NCBI RefSeq assembly: GCF_009766085.1
Contig: NZ_LMUF01000052.1
Coordinates: forward strand, 87,172 to 151,171
Direction: 5' to 3'
Source of the DNA: Burkholderia sp. S171
GTDB lineage: Bacteria > Pseudomonadota > Gammaproteobacteria > Burkholderiales > Burkholderiaceae
Length of the DNA stretch: 64,000 nt
The notes under the pieces were generated by a model. The model made no database searches. It worked only from the letters and a program-made list of their open reading frames with translations, and was not told the origin of the DNA. Positions 16,757 to 25,249 of the stretch are shown here, one piece after another. Made by a program: the position numbers and the translations under genes. The stretch's first letter is position 1, and each line of letters starts with the position of its first letter.

Positions 16757-17659
16757 ATGGAGATTAAATGGATCGAGGACTTTGTTGCTCTTGCCCAGTA
16801 CCAAAGTTTCTCGCGTGCCGCTGAGGTTCGCAATGTCACGCAGTCCGGTTTCAGCCGTCGGATTCAAGCGCTCGAGCAATGGGTGGGCGCCGATCTGATC
16901 GACCGCAGCAGTTATCCGCCGACACTGACGCCCGCCGGACGTCTCTTCAGGGAAGCGGCCGACGACATTCTCAACCGCCTGTTCGACACCCGGGCCATCA
17001 TTCGTACGGAACAGCGAATGCCCGGTATCGGGCTGCAGATTGCTGCGGGTCATACCATTGCGCTCAGTTTTCTTCCGGCGTGGCTCAACGCGTTGACCGG
17101 ACAATTTCGCGATGTCAGGGCGCGCGTGATTCCGACCAACGTCCATGATTCCATCCTGATGCTGGTGAACGGCAACTGCGAACTGATGTTTGCGTATCAC
17201 CACCCCGACCTGCCGCTTCATCTCGATCCCACACGCTATGAATACCTGACGGTCGGCATCGACACGTTCATGCCAGTCTGCAAGCCGAATCAAAAGTCGG
17301 GACCGTCTCTGCGCTTGCCCGGCACGGTGAGCCGCCCTTTGCCGCTTATCTCGTACACGGAGACCAGTTATTTTGGCCGCTGCCTGGCCTTGTTGCTTCG
17401 CCGTGCAAAGACGCAACCGGCGCTGCGTCCGCACTACGAATCGGATATGGCGGAAGTGCTCAAGAAGATGGTGCTGGAAGGCGAAGGCATTGCGTGGCTG
17501 CCGAAAAGCTCAATACAAACCGAGCTGAACAATGGCGAGCTTGTTCCGGCCGGCGGCAAGGAATGGCATCTCGAAGTCGAGTTGCGCGTGTACCGCGACG
17601 CGTCGAATAGAAACGAGTTCATTGAAACCTTGTGGCGATACCTGCGATCGTCCGCTTGA
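16757..17659 (+). CDS. LysR-family transcriptional regulator, HypT/YjiE-like
   Basis: Regulator of 300 residues with an AAGGAG ribosome-binding site. The N-terminus (IKWIEDFVALAQYQSFSRAA, then SGFSRRIQALEQWVG) is of the type found in HypT/YjiE-like LysR proteins. It lies 195 bp upstream of, and in the same direction as, a dicarboxylate/amino-acid symporter and a double racemase. A 21-bp inverted repeat in that gap could be its target. The effector is unknown; regulation by dicarboxylates or aspartate/glutamate is inferred from the neighbours. Confidence 0.9.
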   Translation: MEIKWIEDFVALAQYQSFSRAAEVRNVTQSGFSRRIQALEQWVGADLIDRSSYPPTLTPAGRLFREAADDILNRLFDTRAIIRTEQRMPGIGLQIAAGHTIALSFLPAWLNALTGQFRDVRARVIPTNVHDSILMLVNGNCELMFAYHHPDLPLHLDPTRYEYLTVGIDTFMPVCKPNQKSGPSLRLPGTVSRPLPLISYTETSYFGRCLALLLRRAKTQPALRPHYESDMAEVLKKMVLEGEGIAWLPKSSIQTELNNGELVPAGGKEWHLEVELRVYRDASNRNEFIETLWRYLRSSA

Positions 17660-17684
17660 GCTTATTTTCCTAGCGTTTACCCTG

Positions 17685-17705
17685 GTTATGCGCCGATCGC
17701 ATAAC
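17685..17705. promoter_or_regulatory. inverted repeat upstream of symporter/racemase operon (candidate LysR box)
   Basis: Arms GTTATGCG and CGCATAAC are perfect complements with a 5-bp centre, matching the T-N11-A layout of LysR sites. The site is 150 bp before the symporter start and 26 bp after the LysR gene. Confidence 0.55.
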
Positions 17706-17854
17706 GACATACTGAACCCGCATCGCGGGATTTTTGTCCGCTTCTACTATCCGTCCAGAGACAGAAAAGGCCTTCGCTAATGGCACTTTTCGTCAAGCCC
17801 ATCGCACGGTCGCCCACGCTCATTTTCGTGCGAGACACCTCTGGAAGGATTGAA

Positions 17855-19132
17855 ATGAAAAACCGGTTAACGCTCTATATAGTTATCGGCATGGTGCTTG
17901 GCATCGTGACCGGTTACGTGTGTCATCGGACCGCCGCTGATGCGAACGCAGCAAAAGAAATGGCCGGTTACTTCTCCATCATCACCGACATCTTCCTGCG
18001 GCTCATCAAGATGATCATTGCACCGCTGGTATTTGCCACGCTGGTGTCGGGTCTTGCAGGAATGGACGGCACGAGCGACGTGCGCCGCATTGGCATTCGA
18101 TCAGTTGGCTGGTTCGTCAGTGCCTCGCTCATATCGCTCGCCCTTGGGCTCTGTCTCGCCAATCTCCTGCAACCGGGTGCGGGCCTCCATATGGTCCAGA
18201 CCAGTTCCGACGTAAGCACGGGCCTGAATACGGCAGGGCTGAACTTCAAGGACTTCGTCACGCACGCGTTTCCGACAAGCATTCTCGACGCCATGGCGCG
18301 CAACGACATCCTGCAAATCCTGGTGTTTTCCGTGCTCTTTGGCGTTGTGTTGGGCGCGATCAAGTCGGACCCGAGGGTGACGCCGCTCGTACAAGGTATC
18401 GACGCCCTCGTTCCCGCGATGCTCAAGCTCACCGACTACGTCATGCGCCTAGCACCCGTGGGCGTATTCGGCGCAATTGCATCGGCTGTGACGTTGCATG
18501 GTCTCGATGTGCTGATGACATACGGCAAGCTGATCGGCAGCTTCTATGTGGGACTGGTACTGCTGTGGGTGATCCTGATAGGCGCCGGTTACGCGTTCCT
18601 AGGTAACGCAATATGGTCGTTGCTCAAAGCGGTGCGCGAACCCGCCATGCTGGCGTTTTCAACCGCCAGCAGCGAAGCAGCATATCCGCGCCTGACCGAA
18701 AAGCTGGAAGAATTCGGCGTGGACAAGAAGGTCGTCGGCTTTACGCTGCCGCTGGGGTATGCATTCAACCTGGACGGTTCGATGATGTACCAGGCGTTCG
18801 CCGCCATCTTCATTGCGCAGGCGTTTGGTATCGACATGCCGGTAGGCACGCAGATCCTGATGCTGCTCGTGCTCATGGTCAGCAGCAAGGGCATGGCCGG
18901 TGTGGCGCGAGGCTCGGTCGTGGTGGTAGCAGCCGTTGCGCCGATGTTCCATCTGCCTCCGTCCGGCGTTGTGCTGATCCTCGCGATCGACCAGATACTC
19001 GACATGGGCCGGACCGCGACCAATGTGATCGGCAACAGCATTGCAACGGCCGTGATTGCGAAGTGGGAAACAGCTCGGGTCACGCGAACGAAAGCCGTGA
19101 CCTTCGATCAGTTGCAAGGCGAAGCGAAATGA
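17855..19132 (+). CDS. dicarboxylate/amino acid:cation symporter (DAACS family)
   Basis: Inner-membrane secondary transporter of 425 residues, related to GltP/DctA. Diagnostic segments are FSTASSEAAYPRL (the serine-rich re-entrant hairpin region) and AFNLDGSMMYQAF with the conserved NLDG. Start ATG 17855 has GGAAGG upstream and fits the family N-terminus; the frame extends upstream without homology. It overlaps the racemase gene by four bases (ATGA). The likely substrate is aspartate, glutamate or a C4-dicarboxylate. Confidence 0.93.
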   Translation: MKNRLTLYIVIGMVLGIVTGYVCHRTAADANAAKEMAGYFSIITDIFLRLIKMIIAPLVFATLVSGLAGMDGTSDVRRIGIRSVGWFVSASLISLALGLCLANLLQPGAGLHMVQTSSDVSTGLNTAGLNFKDFVTHAFPTSILDAMARNDILQILVFSVLFGVVLGAIKSDPRVTPLVQGIDALVPAMLKLTDYVMRLAPVGVFGAIASAVTLHGLDVLMTYGKLIGSFYVGLVLLWVILIGAGYAFLGNAIWSLLKAVREPAMLAFSTASSEAAYPRLTEKLEEFGVDKKVVGFTLPLGYAFNLDGSMMYQAFAAIFIAQAFGIDMPVGTQILMLLVLMVSSKGMAGVARGSVVVVAAVAPMFHLPPSGVVLILAIDQILDMGRTATNVIGNSIATAVIAKWETARVTRTKAVTFDQLQGEAK

Positions 19133-20622
19133 AGGAGGAGTTGAGGGAGAAGCCTGAGCAGGGACGCCGCTCTTTTGGCGTCATTGGCGGACTCGGCCCG
19201 CTCGCCAGCGCCGACATGTTTTTTAAACTCGTCAAGTCGACGCCCGCAACGGGCGACGCAGATCACTTCGATGTCGTCTTCGAGCAGCATCCGTTTCGTG
19301 GCGCCGGTGTCACCAGCGCCGCGACGGTGGAACGCAAGCTCTACATCTTCGATCTCATTCGCGCGTTCGAGAAACGCGGCATAGAGACGGTCGTGCTGCC
19401 CTGCTTCCTGAGCCACACCTTCATGGACGAGTTGAAGGCCAACTCGCCCCTGCAGATCGTGGACATGATCGAGGCGGTGCGACACCATGTGCGGCACAAG
19501 TTCCCTTCCGTGCGTCGCATTGGCGTGCTGGCATCGGATTACACGCGACGCAACGGTCTCTTTGAACGCTATTTTTCTGCGCCCGAGTTCGACATCATTC
19601 ATCCGCGAATCGATGAAACCACCGATCTCGTCACGCGTGCTGTGTATGGGGAACATGGCATCAAGTCCGGCCATCTTATGGGCCAGCCGGTTGCGCTGCT
19701 GAAAGCCGCTTGCGACGATCTCATTGCGCAAGGTGCGCAGATCATCGTGCCGGGCATGACCGAGATCGCACTCGTCGCAAATGAGCTAGGCGCGCTGAGC
19801 GTCCCGCTGATCGACTCGAATCTTGCGTACGCGCAATACATTGTGTCGGGCCGGTATGAGTCGCCGGCCAAGCTGTTCAAGGTCGGTGTGGTGGGCGGCG
19901 TTGGCCCCGCGGCGACCGTGGACTTCATGCAGAAGATCGTCAGCAACACGCCGGCGAAGCGGGACCAGGATCACATCAAGCTGCTGGTCGAGCAGAATCC
20001 GCAGATCCCCGATCGCACCGACAACCTGATCGGTGATGGCCCGGACCCCACTCTCTCGTTGTACGCCACGTGCAAGAAACTCGAGAGCGGCGACGCTGAC
20101 ATCATCGCTATTCCGTGCAACACGGCGCACGCATTTGTTCAGCGCATCCAGCCTTATCTCAGCATCCCGATCGTCAACATGCTGACCGTGACGGTCGAGA
20201 TGCTTCGCGATTCGTTCCCGTCGCTTCGCGATGTCGGGCTCCTTGCGACATCGGGGACGGTGGCAAGCGGGGTGTATCGGCAAGCGCTGGAAGCACAAGG
20301 ATTGCGGCAGGTCTTGCCGAGTCCGGCATTGCAGGCAAGCGTGATGAATGCGATCTATGGCAAGGAGGGAGTCAAGGCGGGATTCGTCAACGGACAGTGT
20401 ATGGACGACATCTGCGCGGCGCTGGAAGGCTTGGCCGACGAAGGCGTTGAGATTGTGATTCTTGGATGTACGGAGTTGCCATTACTGCTTCCGGGCACTC
20501 AATGGCTCAGCGCTCGCGGACGGACGATCACGCTAGTGGACCCAACGGATATTCTGGCAAAACGCTGCGTTGCGTACGCCATGGCAGCGGCTGAACTGGC
20601 GACGGAATCAGAAGCCCCTTAA
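19129..20622 (+). CDS. fused double-domain aspartate/glutamate racemase-like protein
   Basis: A 497-residue protein made of two tandem Asp/Glu/hydantoin racemase domains, each beginning with a similar motif (VIGGLGPLASADMFFKLV at about 18 and VVGGVGPAATVDFMQKIV at about 254). Racemases of this family use two cysteines. The second domain keeps both, Cys330 in IPCNTAH and Cys447 in LGCTE. The first keeps Cys92 (LPCFLSH) but has Met210 where the other Cys should be (VPGMTE), so it is probably not a racemase. Single-domain relatives are about 230-240 residues. Translation is coupled to the symporter, suggesting uptake and racemisation of acidic amino acids. Confidence 0.88.
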   Translation: MKEELREKPEQGRRSFGVIGGLGPLASADMFFKLVKSTPATGDADHFDVVFEQHPFRGAGVTSAATVERKLYIFDLIRAFEKRGIETVVLPCFLSHTFMDELKANSPLQIVDMIEAVRHHVRHKFPSVRRIGVLASDYTRRNGLFERYFSAPEFDIIHPRIDETTDLVTRAVYGEHGIKSGHLMGQPVALLKAACDDLIAQGAQIIVPGMTEIALVANELGALSVPLIDSNLAYAQYIVSGRYESPAKLFKVGVVGGVGPAATVDFMQKIVSNTPAKRDQDHIKLLVEQNPQIPDRTDNLIGDGPDPTLSLYATCKKLESGDADIIAIPCNTAHAFVQRIQPYLSIPIVNMLTVTVEMLRDSFPSLRDVGLLATSGTVASGVYRQALEAQGLRQVLPSPALQASVMNAIYGKEGVKAGFVNGQCMDDICAALEGLADEGVEIVILGCTELPLLLPGTQWLSARGRTITLVDPTDILAKRCVAYAMAAAELATESEAP

Positions 20623-20641
20623 GACACCGCGCTAGCCCGTA

Positions 20642-21481
20642 CTAAGCCTTGATCTCCGCACACAGAAATTCGATCAAAGCCTGCTGGACTGCATTAAGCG
20701 CGCCGCCTGCGCTCACCAGTGCAAGCTCGGTCGGCGGCAAATCGGGCAGACCTGTACACACGCGATGCTCAGGAAGCACGGCGGTCGTCGGCAAGACCGA
20801 CACGCCAAGCCCCGATGAAACCGCCGCCTGAATGCCGGTCAAGCTATGACTCCCGAACGCGATTCGCCAGCGCCGCCGCGCTTTGTCCAAGCCACGGATC
20901 GCGCGTTGCCGGTACACACAACCTTGTGGAAACAAGGCTAGCGGGACCGGTTCGTCCGTCAGCTCAACGCCTTCGCCCTTTACCCATACAAGCGATTCGG
21001 GCCACGAAGCCAGGCACTCGCCGCTGCCCGGCTCGCGCTTGAGCAACGCAATCTCGATCTCGCCTGCAGAAAGCTTGCGCTGGAGATCGACACTCATGCC
21101 GCTTACCGTTTCAAGCCGCACACCGGGTTTCATCTTCACGAATCCCGACAGCATGGCCGACATGCGGCGTGCGTCGAAATCCTCGGGTACGCCAATGCGT
21201 ACCGGTTCAAGCGCAACGTCGCTCGTCAACGCGTCCTGCGCCTCCCTCGATAACGCCAGCAGCCGCCGCGCATAGTGCGCGAGCAACTCTCCATGCTCGG
21301 TAGCGCTCACATGATTGCCGGTTCGGTCACGCAGCAGCAGCGTGCGGCCGACCGCTGCCTCCAGCTTGCGGATCTGCTGGCTCACCGTCGACTGGGTGCG
21401 ATGGACGCGTTCGCCGGCGCGCGTAAAGCTGCCCTCATCGACCACGCAAACCAAGGTGTTCAACAACTCGAGATCTAGCAT
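20642..21481 (-). CDS. LysR-family transcriptional regulator
   Basis: Regulator of 279 residues, slightly short for the family. The N-terminal winged helix includes GSFTRAGERVHRTQSTVSQQ. The gene converges with the racemase gene (19 bp apart) and is divergent from the HAD hydrolase/aldolase pair at 21674. It probably regulates that pair, through the 192-bp gap that contains a run of 13-bp repeats. Confidence 0.9.
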   Translation of the reverse strand: MLDLELLNTLVCVVDEGSFTRAGERVHRTQSTVSQQIRKLEAAVGRTLLLRDRTGNHVSATEHGELLAHYARRLLALSREAQDALTSDVALEPVRIGVPEDFDARRMSAMLSGFVKMKPGVRLETVSGMSVDLQRKLSAGEIEIALLKREPGSGECLASWPESLVWVKGEGVELTDEPVPLALFPQGCVYRQRAIRGLDKARRRWRIAFGSHSLTGIQAAVSSGLGVSVLPTTAVLPEHRVCTGLPDLPPTELALVSAGGALNAVQQALIEFLCAEIKA

Positions 21482-21578
21482 GAGCGACCGCCCCGTTATT
21501 TGAATTTCGATTGACCTTTAGAGTTTAATTTAATTTCCAAATATCAATCAATCCTTTTACGCTTGGCAGCATGCACGT

Positions 21579-21656
21579 AACTTCGTCACTTAACTTCGTC
21601 ACTCAACTTCGTCACTTAACTTCGTCACTCAACTTCGTCACTTAACTTCGTCACGC
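21579..21656 (+). repeat. six tandem 13-bp repeats
   Basis: Six head-to-tail copies of AACTTCGTCACTY. The last base alternates T/C in the first five copies, so the array is three 26-bp dimers; the final copy ends GC instead of TC/TT. It ends 17 bp before the HAD gene start, inside its probable leader. There are no unique spacers, so it is not a CRISPR array. Confidence 0.95.
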
Positions 21657-21673
21657 AACTAAGCGAATCAATC

Positions 21674-22387
21674 ATGGCTCTTAACGCCCTTGAACACAGC
21701 CACCGGCCGCAATGGCTTACCTTCGATTGCTATGGCACCCTGATCCAGTGGGATGAAGGATTGCAAGCCGCCGTCCGCAAGATCCTCTCCGCCAAGCAGG
21801 CCGAGGCGGTTGATCCGGCCCGTTTCATCGGCGTTTATGATCGGCATGAACATGCGCTCGAACAAACCTCGCCGCATCGGTCGTTTCGCAGCGTGAGCGC
21901 GGATGCATTACGTCTCACACTCGATGAGCTAGGCTTGCAAAGCGACGCAGACGACGCCCGCGTTCTAACGGACAGCATCGCCGCCATGCCGCCCTTTCCC
22001 GAAGTAACCGGTGCTTTGAAGTGGCTTAAGGAGGCGGGTTATCGTTTGTGTATTGTGTCGAATACGGATGACGAGATCATCGCGGGCAATGTTGCGCAGC
22101 TTGGCGGATTGATTGATCGAGTCATAACGGCGCAGCAGGCCGGGGCTTATAAACCGTCGCGGAAAATATTCGATTATGCTTTCGACTCGCTTGGCGTGAC
22201 GAGGAACGACGTCGTTCATATTTGCGCCAGCCCGCACCTTGATCATGCGGCCGCTCGCGAGGTCGGCTTTCGCTGCGTATGGATCGATCGTGGTACGGGC
22301 CGCACAATGCTGCCGGATTACACACCCGACGCCACGCTTGCAACGCTCGATCAAGTGCCTGTGCTATTCAGCAAACTCGGCTGGTAA
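21674..22387 (+). CDS. HAD-superfamily hydrolase, haloacid dehalogenase type II-like
   Basis: A 237-residue haloacid-dehalogenase-fold protein. The nucleophile Asp18 lies in TFDCYGTL, followed by the VSNTDD motif II and the conserved Lys in GAYKPS. The dehalogenase motif near CASPHLDHAAAREVG lacks the SSN-type asparagine of characterised L-2-haloacid dehalogenases, so dehalogenation is uncertain; a small-molecule phosphatase is possible. It has a weak ribosome-binding site directly after the 13-bp repeat array and is followed 22 bp later by a class II aldolase. Confidence 0.85.
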   Translation: MALNALEHSHRPQWLTFDCYGTLIQWDEGLQAAVRKILSAKQAEAVDPARFIGVYDRHEHALEQTSPHRSFRSVSADALRLTLDELGLQSDADDARVLTDSIAAMPPFPEVTGALKWLKEAGYRLCIVSNTDDEIIAGNVAQLGGLIDRVITAQQAGAYKPSRKIFDYAFDSLGVTRNDVVHICASPHLDHAAAREVGFRCVWIDRGTGRTMLPDYTPDATLATLDQVPVLFSKLGW

Positions 22388-22409
22388 ATTTTCAGGGTAA
22401 TCAATCATC

Positions 22410-23198
22410 ATGGCTCACTCGCTTTCTGTCGGCAGCGCTCCTGCTCCCTCGCGTATCGCGCGGCTTGATTCCGACGCCGTCATGCAGGCGCGCATCGAAC
22501 TTGCCGCGTGCTTTCAGCTTGCGGCGCAACGGGGATACGAGGAAGGGGTGTGCAATCATTTCTCCGCAGTCGTGCCCGGGCACGACGATCTGTTTCTCGT
22601 CAATCCGTATGGTTATGCGTTTGCCGAGATCACGGCATCGCGCCTGCTCGTTTGCGATTTCGAAGGGCATGTGATCGCGGGTGAAGGCCAGCCGGAAGCC
22701 ACCGCGTTTTATATCCACGCACGATTGCACCGGGCCAAACCGCGAGTAAAAGCGGCTTTCCATACGCATATGCCGAATGCGACCGCGTTGTGCCTGATCG
22801 AAGGGCCGCCGCTTTTGTGGCTCGGGCAGACGTCGTTGAAGTTCTATGGCCGCACTGCCGTCGATGAGGATTACAACGGCCTCGCGCTGGATGAGTCGGA
22901 GGGAGATCGTATTGCTGAGGCCATGGGTGACGCCGACATCCTCTTCCTGAAGAACCACGGTGTGATGGTGGCGGGCGCGAGCATCGCAGAGGCTTGGGAC
23001 GATCTCTATTACCTGGAGCGCGCCGCAGAGGTCCAGCTTAAGGCCATGAGCAGCAACCAGCCGCTTAAGCCCGTGCCGCACGAAGTAGCGCAGCGCACGT
23101 ATGAACAAATGCGCCTGGGCGATGCACAAAGTGCCCGTGCGCATCTCGACAGCTCGATTCGCATATTGCGCAATCAGCGCAACGGGTTCGAGCAGTAA
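22410..23198 (+). CDS. class II aldolase/adducin family protein
   Basis: A 262-residue member of the class II aldolase/adducin family. The zinc-binding HTH is in AAFHTHMPNATAL, with a later His in LKNHGVMVAG. The N-terminal part (CNHFSAVVPGHDDLFLVNPY) is of the subgroup that takes non-phosphorylated substrates or acts as decarboxylase/dehydratase-like enzymes, rather than FucA. Paired with the HAD protein; the joint pathway is not clear from sequence. Confidence 0.88.
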   Translation: MAHSLSVGSAPAPSRIARLDSDAVMQARIELAACFQLAAQRGYEEGVCNHFSAVVPGHDDLFLVNPYGYAFAEITASRLLVCDFEGHVIAGEGQPEATAFYIHARLHRAKPRVKAAFHTHMPNATALCLIEGPPLLWLGQTSLKFYGRTAVDEDYNGLALDESEGDRIAEAMGDADILFLKNHGVMVAGASIAEAWDDLYYLERAAEVQLKAMSSNQPLKPVPHEVAQRTYEQMRLGDAQSARAHLDSSIRILRNQRNGFEQ

Positions 23199-23222
23199 AC
23201 GTAAGCGGGAATATGCAGTTAT

Positions 23223-23254
23223 TCCGCTAGCGACAACGCGTTGCCGCTAGCGGA
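23223..23254. repeat. 32-bp near-perfect palindrome between convergent genes
   Basis: TCCGCTAGCG and CGCTAGCGGA flank ACAACGCGTTGC; the whole 32 bp is self-complementary apart from one A/C pair. It lies between the 3' ends of the aldolase and the HPP gene and would form a long stem in either transcript, so a bidirectional terminator or mRNA-end stabiliser is plausible. No T-run follows on either strand. Confidence 0.7.
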
Positions 23255-23262
23255 TAGCCATG

Positions 23263-23766
23263 TCATTTCCATCGCTCAGGCCATCGCCGGCCGCGCACGA
23301 CGTTATTGAACAGCAATGCAATAACCAGCAGCAGACAAACGCCGCTAAGGACAGGAACAAAAAAAAATCCTGGTGAAGCGTTGCCGCTAAGCATGATCAC
23401 CAGCGGATCAGCACCCGCCGGAGGATGCACGCAACGGGCGAGCTGCATCAAGCCAATAGCGAGCCCTACTGACAGCGCCATTTGCCATACCCCCGGACCG
23501 GCGACCCAATACACCGCCAATCCGACCGCAGTGGAAAGCAGATGTCCGAATACAAGGTTGCGGGGCTGGGCGAATGCACTATCGGGCGCGCCGAATAGCA
23601 GGACGCTGGACGCACCGAATGGCGCAATCACCAAGGGATTGCTCGTCAAATGCCCTAGCAGGGAGATCACGCCAATCGCCAGAAAACCACCCAGGAAGCC
23701 GAATGCCGCTTGTTTAAATGGCGCTAAAGGAACTGCGGGCGCCGCGCGCGCGATCTGTTCGTTCAT
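23263..23766 (-). CDS. HPP family membrane protein
   Basis: A 167-residue integral membrane protein with four predicted spans. The family signature HPPAGADPLV, including the His-Pro-Pro that names the family, is near residue 118. Some HPP proteins are linked to nitrite transport; most are uncharacterised. It lies 65 bp downstream of the formate dehydrogenase in the same direction, but a hairpin separates them, so it may be a separate unit. Confidence 0.88.
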   Translation of the reverse strand: MNEQIARAAPAVPLAPFKQAAFGFLGGFLAIGVISLLGHLTSNPLVIAPFGASSVLLFGAPDSAFAQPRNLVFGHLLSTAVGLAVYWVAGPGVWQMALSVGLAIGLMQLARCVHPPAGADPLVIMLSGNASPGFFFVPVLSGVCLLLVIALLFNNVVRGRRWPERWK

Positions 23767-23790
23767 TGTGTTTAAAGCCTATGGAAATGC

Positions 23791-23823
23791 GCACGCTGAC
23801 CCTCAACAGCGAGACCAGCGTGC
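23791..23823 (-). terminator. stem-loop after the formate dehydrogenase gene
   Basis: Arms GCACGCTG and CAGCGTGC form a perfect 8-bp stem with a 17-base loop just after the stop of the minus-strand formate dehydrogenase. No T-run is present, so termination would be weak or factor-dependent. Confidence 0.4.
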
Positions 23824-23831
23824 CCACGGCG

Positions 23832-25034
23832 TTAAGCCTTCTTGAAGCGGGCTGCCTCTTCCGAGCCCGAGGTCGCATTGCCTGCGCTGTATGAATGCGC
23901 GCCCACGCCGGCGAGACGTCCGCCGTCGACGATCAGATACTCTTCGCGAATGGGTTCCTTGGCGAACCAGCACTCGAGAATCTCGCGCGTGCCTGCCGCG
24001 TAGCGCGCCTGAGCGGAAAGCGTCGTGCCCGACGTATGCGGCGTCATGCCCTGATGCGGCATGGTCCGCCACGGATGATCGCTCGGAGCCGGTTGCGGGA
24101 ACCAGACATCGCCTGCGTAGCCCGCTAGTTGACCGGATTCCAGCGCACGCACAACCGCGTCGCGATCCACAATTTTCCCACGTGCCGTGTTGATGATGTA
24201 CGCACCGCGCTTCATCTTGCTGATCATCTTCTCGTCGAAAAGATGCTCCGTTTCCGGGTGCAACGGACAATTGATGGTCACGATATCGCAGACACGCGCC
24301 ATCGATTCAGCCGTGGGGTGCCAGGTGGCGCCAAGCTCGCGCTCGACCGCTTCCGGCAGACGATGCCGATCCGTGTAGTGCAGCTTGACGTCGAAGGGCT
24401 TGAGCCGGCGCAACACCGCCGCGCCAATCCGCCCGGCCGCCACGGTCCCCACGTTCATCCCTTCAAGATCGTACGCACGCGAGACGCAATCCGCGATATT
24501 CCAGCCGCCCTTCTTGACCCACTCATGTGACGGCAGATAATTCCGGACCTGCGACAGGATCATCATGACAACATGCTCGGCCACGCTGATGCTATTGCAA
24601 AACGTCACTTCAGCCACCGTGATGCCGCGATCGATCGCTGCCTGCAAATCGACGTGATCCGAGCCAATCCCTGCGGTCAGCGCGAGCTTGAGTTTCGGCG
24701 CCCGGGCGATCCGCTCGGCCGTCAGATACGCCGGCCAGAACGGCTGCGAAATGACGATCTCCGCATCTTCCAGTTCACGCTCGAACGTGGAGTTCGGACC
24801 GTCCTTGTCGGACGTGACAACCAGGGTATGTCCCTGCGATTCGAGGAACTTGCGCAAGCCCAGCTCACCGGACACGCTGCCCAGCAAATCGCCCGGGTTG
24901 AAGTCGATTGCTTTCGGTGTCGGGGCGCTTTGTCCGTCGTGATACTTCGTGCTGGCGGGAATGTCGTCCCGGGCGTACTTCTTCGGCATACCGTCGACGG
25001 GGTCGTCATATAAAACGCATAGAACCTTGGCCAT
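23832..25034 (-). CDS. NAD-dependent formate dehydrogenase
   Basis: Soluble D-2-hydroxyacid-dehydrogenase-type formate dehydrogenase, 400 residues, oxidising formate to CO2 with reduction of NAD. The catalytic set of the Pseudomonas-type enzyme is all present: Asn147 (CNS), Arg285 (TAR), Gln314 (WFPQP) and His333 (TPHTSG), plus the cofactor loop GTVAAGRIG at 196-204. Its length equals that of characterised bacterial enzymes. ATG 25034 is chosen for its GGAG and family N-terminus. The promoter carries a LysR-type inverted repeat and a LysR gene lies upstream. Confidence 0.95.
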   Translation of the reverse strand: MAKVLCVLYDDPVDGMPKKYARDDIPASTKYHDGQSAPTPKAIDFNPGDLLGSVSGELGLRKFLESQGHTLVVTSDKDGPNSTFERELEDAEIVISQPFWPAYLTAERIARAPKLKLALTAGIGSDHVDLQAAIDRGITVAEVTFCNSISVAEHVVMMILSQVRNYLPSHEWVKKGGWNIADCVSRAYDLEGMNVGTVAAGRIGAAVLRRLKPFDVKLHYTDRHRLPEAVERELGATWHPTAESMARVCDIVTINCPLHPETEHLFDEKMISKMKRGAYIINTARGKIVDRDAVVRALESGQLAGYAGDVWFPQPAPSDHPWRTMPHQGMTPHTSGTTLSAQARYAAGTREILECWFAKEPIREEYLIVDGGRLAGVGAHSYSAGNATSGSEEAARFKKA

Positions 25035-25176
25035 GACTGTCTCACTCCACTCTGATTTGAATAACACTGGCGCCGACGTCCCGGCGCCGCCTTGGTCGTT
25101 ACGTGGGGCTGGCACGTCGACGCAGGACAGTGTCTCCAAGGGACCGCTGAGGGTCCAATCGTTTGGATGGATCAGG

Positions 25177-25195
25177 TGATAAGCGCTTCTTATCA
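25177..25195. promoter_or_regulatory. LysR-type inverted repeat in the formate dehydrogenase promoter
   Basis: TGATAAG and CTTATCA form a perfect 7-bp inverted repeat with a 5-bp centre (ATAAG-N5-CTTAT), the classic layout of a LysR binding site. It lies about 145 bp upstream of the formate dehydrogenase start and 55 bp after the end of the co-oriented LysR gene. Confidence 0.6.
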
Positions 25196-25249
25196 AGGGT
25201 TGCAAGTGCGTGCAGAACGCTGCTGATGTTCCGCTTTGGACGGTCAGCT

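Noticed and set aside
19108..19731. 207-codon minus-strand open frame opposite the racemase
   Set aside because: The plus strand carries racemase motifs with catalytic cysteines. The antisense frame shows no domain and no ribosome-binding site.
21579..21656. Tandem repeats considered as a CRISPR array
   Set aside because: The units are 13 bp and directly adjacent without spacers, and no cas genes are in the window.
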